Positions 59,728-64,000 of a DNA stretch of 64,000 nucleotides are shown one piece after another. The translations under genes and the position numbers were made by a program. The stretch lies in contig OZ245829.1 in assembly GCA_965228625.1 (NCBI GenBank), positions 3,162,001 to 3,226,000 of the forward strand, written 5' to 3'. The notes under the pieces were generated by a model that searched no databases, was not told where the DNA came from, and saw only the letters and a list, made by a program, of their open reading frames with translations. Origin of the DNA: UBA2767 sp965228625 (lineage in GTDB: Bacteria; Pseudomonadota; Alphaproteobacteria; Rhizobiales; Methyloligellaceae). Each line of letters begins with the position of its first letter. Positions within the stretch are counted from its first letter, which is position 1.

Positions 59728-61020
59728 ATGCCCTCAGATCAAGCGGCTCCGGCTTCCCGGGCCGCCAAAACGAAGGGGCGAGCCGGGAAACTCCGCAGCC
59801 GCCTTTTCGAGACGCGAACGCTTTCCCGAACCCTGGCCGAACCCTTGAGCGACGAGGACCAGGTCGTTCAGGCCATGGAAGATGCGAGCCCGACCAAATG
59901 GCATCTCGGGCACACCACATGGTTTTTCGAGTCCTTCCTGCTCGCTGAGCTGGACCCGTCCTACAAGCTGTTCGACGAGGATTTCGCCTATTGCTTCAAT
60001 TCCTATTACGAAGGCAAGGGCGAGCGGCATCCCAGGCCGTTTCGTGGCCTGCTGACGCGGCCGGGTGCCGATGCGGTTCGCGCCTACCGCGCCCATGTCG
60101 ACGAAGCTCTTGAGCGGTTTTTGGGCAGCGGCGACATCGACGACACGGCGCTCGACATCGTCGAACTCGGCATCAATCACGAGCAGCAGCACCAGGAGCT
60201 GCTGTTGACGGACATCCTGTCCCTGTTCGCAAGCCAGCCGCTGCGCCCGGCCTACCGGAAGGTGACGATTGCCGCGGCTGAGAAATTCTACGCGGCGAGA
60301 TATATCCCGTTCGATGGTGGCGTCGTGGAGACCGGCCACGCCGGCGACGGCTTCGCTTATGATAATGAAGGACTGCGCCATGAGGCGCTGTTGCAGCCCT
60401 TCGCCCTCGCAGACCGCTGTGTCACCAAGGGCGAGTGGCTCGACTTCATGGCTGACGGCGGATACGAGACGCCGGCGCTCTGGCTCTCCGACGGCTGGAC
60501 GATTGTCCAGGAGGAGGGCTGGCGCGCGCCCCTTTACTGGGAGAATCATGACGGCGAATGGCGGCAGATGACGCTTGCGGGGATGCGTCCGATCGATCCG
60601 GCCGCGCCGGTGGCCCATGTGAGCTATTTTGAGGCTGACGCGTTCGCGCGCTGGGCCGGAAAGCGGCTTCCGACGGAGTTCGAATGGGAACACGCATCGG
60701 AGACGACCGATGAAGAGGGACACACGCTTGGAAGCGATGCGTATCGTCCCTCGCCCGCGGGCAAGCCTGATGGATCGCTGAAGCAGATGTTCGGCGATGT
60801 GTGGGAATGGACCCAAAGCCATTACAGCCCGTATCCCGGCTATGAGCCTCCGAAAGGAGCGGTCGGCGAATACAACGGCAAGTTCATGTGTGGTCAGTTC
60901 GTCCTCAAAGGCGCATCCTGCGTAACGCCCGACGGGCACAGCCGCCGGACATACCGCAACTTTTTCTACCCGCACCAGCGCTGGCAGTTCATGGGCCTGC
61001 GGCTCGCCGAAGACCGATGA
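59728..61020 (+). CDS. egtB: Ergothioneine biosynthesis sulfoxide synthase EgtB
   Basis: EgtB joins hercynine and a thiol with oxygen, using non-heme iron. From the ATG at 59728 (GGAGG 6 bases before) the protein has 430 residues. The DinB-like N-terminal domain carries the iron ligands His62 (KWHLGHTTWFF) and HxxxHxE in NHEQQHQELLLTDI (His151, His155). The C-terminal FGE-sulfatase domain shows RPIDPAAPVAHVSYFEADAF and GDVWEWTQSHYSPYPG. It overlaps egtD by four bases. The frame is open upstream to 59653, unsupported. Confidence 0.95.
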   Translation: MPSDQAAPASRAAKTKGRAGKLRSRLFETRTLSRTLAEPLSDEDQVVQAMEDASPTKWHLGHTTWFFESFLLAELDPSYKLFDEDFAYCFNSYYEGKGERHPRPFRGLLTRPGADAVRAYRAHVDEALERFLGSGDIDDTALDIVELGINHEQQHQELLLTDILSLFASQPLRPAYRKVTIAAAEKFYAARYIPFDGGVVETGHAGDGFAYDNEGLRHEALLQPFALADRCVTKGEWLDFMADGGYETPALWLSDGWTIVQEEGWRAPLYWENHDGEWRQMTLAGMRPIDPAAPVAHVSYFEADAFARWAGKRLPTEFEWEHASETTDEEGHTLGSDAYRPSPAGKPDGSLKQMFGDVWEWTQSHYSPYPGYEPPKGAVGEYNGKFMCGQFVLKGASCVTPDGHSRRTYRNFFYPHQRWQFMGLRLAEDR

Positions 61021-61976
61021 GCACTGCCTCGCATGAGATAGAAACCCAGCTCGACGAGGATGGGTTCGCCGAGGCCGTGCTCGACGGCCTCGCGGATGCG
61101 CGCAAGAACATTCCGTGCCGGTATCTGTACGACGCCCGCGGGTCGGAGCTGTTCGAAGAGATCACCCGGCTCGATGAGTACTATCCGACGCGGACAGAGA
61201 TCGGCTTGCTCAAGGAGCACGGTCCGGAAATCGCCGAACGCGCCGGAGCCGGCTGCGCCGTCGTCGAATTCGGGTCCGGGTCGAGCCGGAAGACGCATAT
61301 TCTGCTCGAGGCTCTGGCGGACGCTTCCGCCTATGTGCCGATCGATATCGACGATGCGGCCCTGAATGAAGCGGCGCTGCGGCTGCGCGCCGACTTCCCG
61401 CGCCTTGCACTCTATCCGGTTCATGCGGATTTCAGCGAGGACATCCGCTTGCCCGAGGAGATCGAAAAAGCGCCCAAGCTGGGGTTCTTCCCCGGCTCCA
61501 CGATCGGCAATTTCGACCTCGACGGTGCGGTCGATTTCCTCTCGGACGCCGGTGAGCTGCTGGGTCCGGGAAGTGCGCTCCTGATCGGCGCGGATCTACA
61601 GAAGGATTCTGATATACTCATCCCGGCCTATGACGATGCACGCGGCGTGACGGCGGAATTCACGCTCAATCTCCTGCATCGGATCAACCGCGAGCTCGAC
61701 GGCACCTTCGACGTCTCGCGCTTCGCGCACAAGGCGGTTTACAATGAAGATATCGGTCGGATCGAAATCTACATCGAGTCGCTTGGCGACCAGGAGGTCG
61801 TCGTTCTCGGCCGCACGTTCTTCTTGAAGAAAGGCGAGTGCATTCACGTTGAGAACTCGCACAAATTCACGGCGCCGCAGTTCAAGGCCCTCGCAGAGCA
61901 GGCGGGTTGGGCGACGGAGCAGGTCTGGATCGACGAAAACAACCTGTTTTCAATGCATTACCTCACAAGGGGATGA
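61017..61976 (+). CDS. egtD: L-histidine N-alpha-methyltransferase EgtD
   Basis: EgtD trimethylates histidine to hercynine with SAM, the first step of ergothioneine synthesis. The 319-residue protein has IPCRYLYDARGSELFEEIT near the start, the SAM motif VVEFGSGSSRKTHILLEAL near residue 82, and PGSTIGNFD near 160. The ATG overlaps the egtB stop (ATGA), showing translational coupling. The normal partners EgtC and EgtE are not adjacent. Its own stop overlaps an ATG at 61973 in the frame next to the esterase gene. Confidence 0.95.
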   Translation: MSTASHEIETQLDEDGFAEAVLDGLADARKNIPCRYLYDARGSELFEEITRLDEYYPTRTEIGLLKEHGPEIAERAGAGCAVVEFGSGSSRKTHILLEALADASAYVPIDIDDAALNEAALRLRADFPRLALYPVHADFSEDIRLPEEIEKAPKLGFFPGSTIGNFDLDGAVDFLSDAGELLGPGSALLIGADLQKDSDILIPAYDDARGVTAEFTLNLLHRINRELDGTFDVSRFAHKAVYNEDIGRIEIYIESLGDQEVVVLGRTFFLKKGECIHVENSHKFTAPQFKALAEQAGWATEQVWIDENNLFSMHYLTRG

Positions 61977-62013
61977 TCGAAGAGCGCTTCGCCCCGGTGC
62001 GCTCGCCGGAATA

Positions 62014-63042
62014 TTGTTTATCGCCGCGGTCCTCGTGGCATGCGAGGATGAGCATGGCTTGCCGGCCCTTGGCGCGGACCTCTCACAGACGTCCGTTTCC
62101 GGGCTTTCCTCGGGCGCCTACATGGCCGGTCAGTTCCATTTCGCCCATTCGAACAGTGTTGTCGGCGCCGGAATCGTTGCCGGGGGCCCCTATGGCTGTG
62201 CCGAAAGCGTGTTCAGCGGGATCGCGCCGACCTGGTCCGTCTTGCTCGCACAGAATCTCGGCCGTGCCATCAGCGGCTGCACGGGAACGGCGATGGCGAG
62301 CCTCGGCGTCCCGGATGTTGCACGGCTCGAACGTCGCGCAAACGACCGCGCCCGTGCCGGACAAATCGATCCGCTGATAGGTCTCAAGGACGACCGCGTC
62401 TATCTTTTTGCCGGCAAGTCGGACCTTACGGTCGCTCCCTCGCTCGCGGGCAAGGCCGCCGAACTCTACAGGGAAAGCGGCGTTTCGCCTGACAACATCA
62501 CACTCGTGATGGACATGGATGCGGGGCACGGATTCGTCACCGAGGACGAAGGCGTCTCATGTACGGCGAGTGCCGAACCGTTCCTGAACGACTGCGACCA
62601 TGATCAGGCAGGGGCGATCCTCAAGCACATCTACGGTGATCTCGAAACACCAAGCGCCGAGAAATCGGGCGAGGTGCAGCTCTTCCCGCAGTCCGACTTC
62701 GTCAGCGGCTTCGGCCACGGCCTCGACGAGATAGGCGCCGTCTTCGTTCCGGACAGTTGCAGGTCGGCAAGCGGCGAAGACGGACCGTGCCGGGTCCACA
62801 TTGTCTTCCATGGTTGCCGGCAGGGCCATGAAGCCGTTGGCGACGCCTTCATCACCGGCGCGGGATACAACCGCTGGGCCGCCGCAAACCGGCTCATTGT
62901 GCTGTACCCTCAAATCGCCAAAAGCACGGTCAATCCGCGCGGGTGCTGGGACTGGTGGGGCTATACGGGGCCGGATTTCCTGACGCGCGCGGCCCCGCAA
63001 ATTGTCGCCGTTCGCGCCATGCTGGACCGATTGGCGCAATAG
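62014..63042 (+). CDS. PHB depolymerase-like esterase, probable secreted lipoprotein
   Basis: An alpha/beta hydrolase of the poly(3-hydroxybutyrate) depolymerase/esterase type. The nucleophile motif GLSSGAYMA (Gly-x-Ser-x-Gly) lies in VSGLSSGAYMAGQFHFAHS, an oxyanion-type FHGCRQGHEAVGD near the C-terminus, and five or more cysteines fit a secreted protein. Just before the domain is FIAAVLVAC, a lipobox (Cys at residue 10 from TTG 62014). The signal is too short from this start: the same frame encodes RRALRPGALAGILF upstream but has no start codon there. ATG 61973, coupled to egtD, is one base out of frame. A 5' frameshift or a TTG start are both possible. Confidence 0.8.
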   Translation: MFIAAVLVACEDEHGLPALGADLSQTSVSGLSSGAYMAGQFHFAHSNSVVGAGIVAGGPYGCAESVFSGIAPTWSVLLAQNLGRAISGCTGTAMASLGVPDVARLERRANDRARAGQIDPLIGLKDDRVYLFAGKSDLTVAPSLAGKAAELYRESGVSPDNITLVMDMDAGHGFVTEDEGVSCTASAEPFLNDCDHDQAGAILKHIYGDLETPSAEKSGEVQLFPQSDFVSGFGHGLDEIGAVFVPDSCRSASGEDGPCRVHIVFHGCRQGHEAVGDAFITGAGYNRWAAANRLIVLYPQIAKSTVNPRGCWDWWGYTGPDFLTRAAPQIVAVRAMLDRLAQ

Positions 63043-63204
63043 CATGGCGAACCCCCCTGACACGCGCGCATATTGAGGCCGGCTGCCGATGAAGCTATAT
63101 GCGGGGGTGCTCAGGCTCCGACCTGCCGGTCGGTCAGTACCAGGTGCCCGGATTTCCCCGCGGAAAGCACCGGCGCGATGCAACACTTGCCAGCAAGGAC
63201 CGAC

Positions 63205-63915
63205 ATGTCGGCGCTCAAACGGATCTTCTCGCGCAACAGGAACTTCAAGCGCCTCAAACGCGAAACCGAGGGTACGCGCCTCGTCGCGATTCTTGATCGC
63301 AACGGGGTCGACACGTTCATCGACGTCGGCGCCAATACGGGGCAAACCGGCGAGCAGTTGCGGCGGTTCGGATTTGGCGGGGACATCATCTCCTACGAAC
63401 CTTTGAAGGCGTGTCACGAGGAACTGCTGCAGAAAAGCCGGAACGATCCGAAATGGACCATCGGCCCACGCTGCGCGCTCGGACCCGAGAACGGCTCGGT
63501 CGACATCCACGTGTCGGAGGGGTCGTCTCTCAGCAGCATCAGTGCACCGACCGAGGCGATGGCGTCCGCAATGCCGAAAGTCAGGGCCACGGCGCATGAG
63601 ACCGTACCGCTCCGCCGGCTCGATGAGGCTTTCAGGGAGGATTTTCCGGACGCCGGCCGCACATTTCTGAAGGTCGATGCGCAGGGTCACGACATGCAGG
63701 TGCTCGAAGGGGCGGAAGGTCTCATGGATCAGCTCGTCGGAATCAAGGTTGAGATGTCCCTGTTTCCGCTATATGAGGGCGAAACCCTGTATCTCGAAAT
63801 GCTGCAATACCTGCACGACAAGGGTTTTCGACCACACCTTCTCTCCGATGTCGGCTTCAGCAAGAAGCTGGGCCGGCAGCTTCAGATCGACGGTGTGTTC
63901 GTCAGGGAAAGTTAG
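63205..63915 (+). CDS. FkbM family methyltransferase
   Basis: A 236-residue SAM-dependent O-methyltransferase of the FkbM type. The SAM-binding motif is FIDVGANTGQTGEQL near residue 37, followed by IISYEPLKACHEELL and FLKVDAQGHDMQVLEGAEG, all typical. ATG 63205 is preferred (AAGGA 6 bases before); ATG 63178 would add nine residues. FkbM enzymes often act on polysaccharide or glycolipid precursors; the next gene looks like a glycosyltransferase, which supports that role. Confidence 0.9.
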   Translation: MSALKRIFSRNRNFKRLKRETEGTRLVAILDRNGVDTFIDVGANTGQTGEQLRRFGFGGDIISYEPLKACHEELLQKSRNDPKWTIGPRCALGPENGSVDIHVSEGSSLSSISAPTEAMASAMPKVRATAHETVPLRRLDEAFREDFPDAGRTFLKVDAQGHDMQVLEGAEGLMDQLVGIKVEMSLFPLYEGETLYLEMLQYLHDKGFRPHLLSDVGFSKKLGRQLQIDGVFVRES

Positions 63916-63950
63916 AGGTTGCACGGCCCCGGTTTCGGCGTGCGGTTCAC

Positions 63951-64000
63951 ATGGTCCACCGCAAGGTATTCGACTGTTTTGTGTTCTATAACGAGCTCGA
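63951..64000 (+). CDS. Probable family 17 glycosyltransferase, N-terminal fragment
   Basis: Only 16 full codons are inside the window: MVHRKVFDCFVFYNEL. The pattern matches the start of GT17 family N-acetylglucosaminyltransferase-like proteins (a hydrophobic K-V-x-D-x-F-x-F-x-N-E-L). No clear ribosome binding site is seen, so the start is tentative. The assignment rests on a very short stretch. Confidence 0.45.
   Translation, partial: MVHRKVFDCFVFYNEL

Noticed and set aside
1..64000. CRISPR arrays, tRNA or rRNA genes, insertion sequences, prophage
   Set aside because: No regularly spaced direct repeats, no cloverleaf-like sequences in the gaps and no transposase, integrase or phage genes were found by reading.

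Overview
The window is GC-rich chromosomal DNA from an alphaproteobacterium, most likely of the order Hyphomicrobiales (Rhizobiales); no genus can be assigned from the sequence alone. The evidence is gene order and regulators. The blocks murJ-trpS-usp-nfu, tsaB-fur-plsC-miaB-phoH-ybeY-corC-lnt-xre-metK-trmB-rimP-nusA-ylxR-infB-rbfA-truB-rpsO-pnp, irr/fabA-fabB-fabI, coaBC-dut with ubiE-ubiB, mutM-ech-rpsT, dnaA-dnaN-recF-gyrB and senC/regB-regA are typical of that group. Almost the whole window is conserved housekeeping DNA. There is no CRISPR array, prophage, transposase, tRNA or rRNA gene.

Layout. 1-4.4 kb: 3' end of murJ, trpS, a universal stress protein, the iron-sulfur carrier nfu (with a likely Irr/ICE iron box upstream), a RutE-like nitroreductase and tsaB. 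4.4-14.3 kb: a Fur/Mur regulator, plsC, miaB, phoH, ybeY, corC, lnt, a PraR-like regulator, metK (with a strongly structured leader) and trmB. 14.3-24 kb: the translation/transcription cluster from rimP to pnp, preceded by a rimP-leader attenuator and closed by a clear terminator. 24-30 kb: a zinc alcohol dehydrogenase, murI, the unsaturated fatty acid genes fabI-fabB-fabA, divergent irr and an exported SH3 protein. 30-34.2 kb: four oxidoreductases of 2-hydroxy-acid and carbonyl metabolism. 34.2-41.8 kb: moeB, dut, an unusual HTH-CoaBC fusion, ubiB, ubiE, mutM, an enoyl-CoA hydratase and rpsT. 41.8-49.6 kb: a structured 0.6-kb gene-free segment, a rhodanese, then dnaA, dnaN, recF and gyrB. 49.6-56.9 kb: REP-like repeats, a tiny membrane-protein gene, a phosphoesterase, a cyclase-family hydrolase, a class A penicillin-binding protein, a YgjP-type protease, an intracellular PHB depolymerase and a SCO1/SenC copper protein. 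57-64 kb: the redox two-component system regB-regA, mmcB, the ergothioneine pair egtB-egtD coupled to a secreted depolymerase-like esterase, an FkbM methyltransferase and the first codons of a probable family 17 glycosyltransferase.

How the parts connect. Iron: irr and fur are both encoded here, and an ICE-type palindrome lies in front of nfu. Redox and respiration: SenC with RegB/RegA, plus UbiB/UbiE. Thiols: ergothioneine synthesis and MetK. Carbon storage: PhaZ and the secreted esterase.

The most unusual observations are (1) an XRE-type DNA-binding domain fused in frame to CoaBC, with two identical 8-bp direct repeats exactly 20 bp apart just before its start codon; (2) an uncatalogued-looking 20-bp hairpin with two 4-nt bulges on one strand, directly in front of metK; (3) an autonomous transcription unit for a 36-residue membrane protein; and (4) a reading-frame conflict at the start of the esterase behind egtD.
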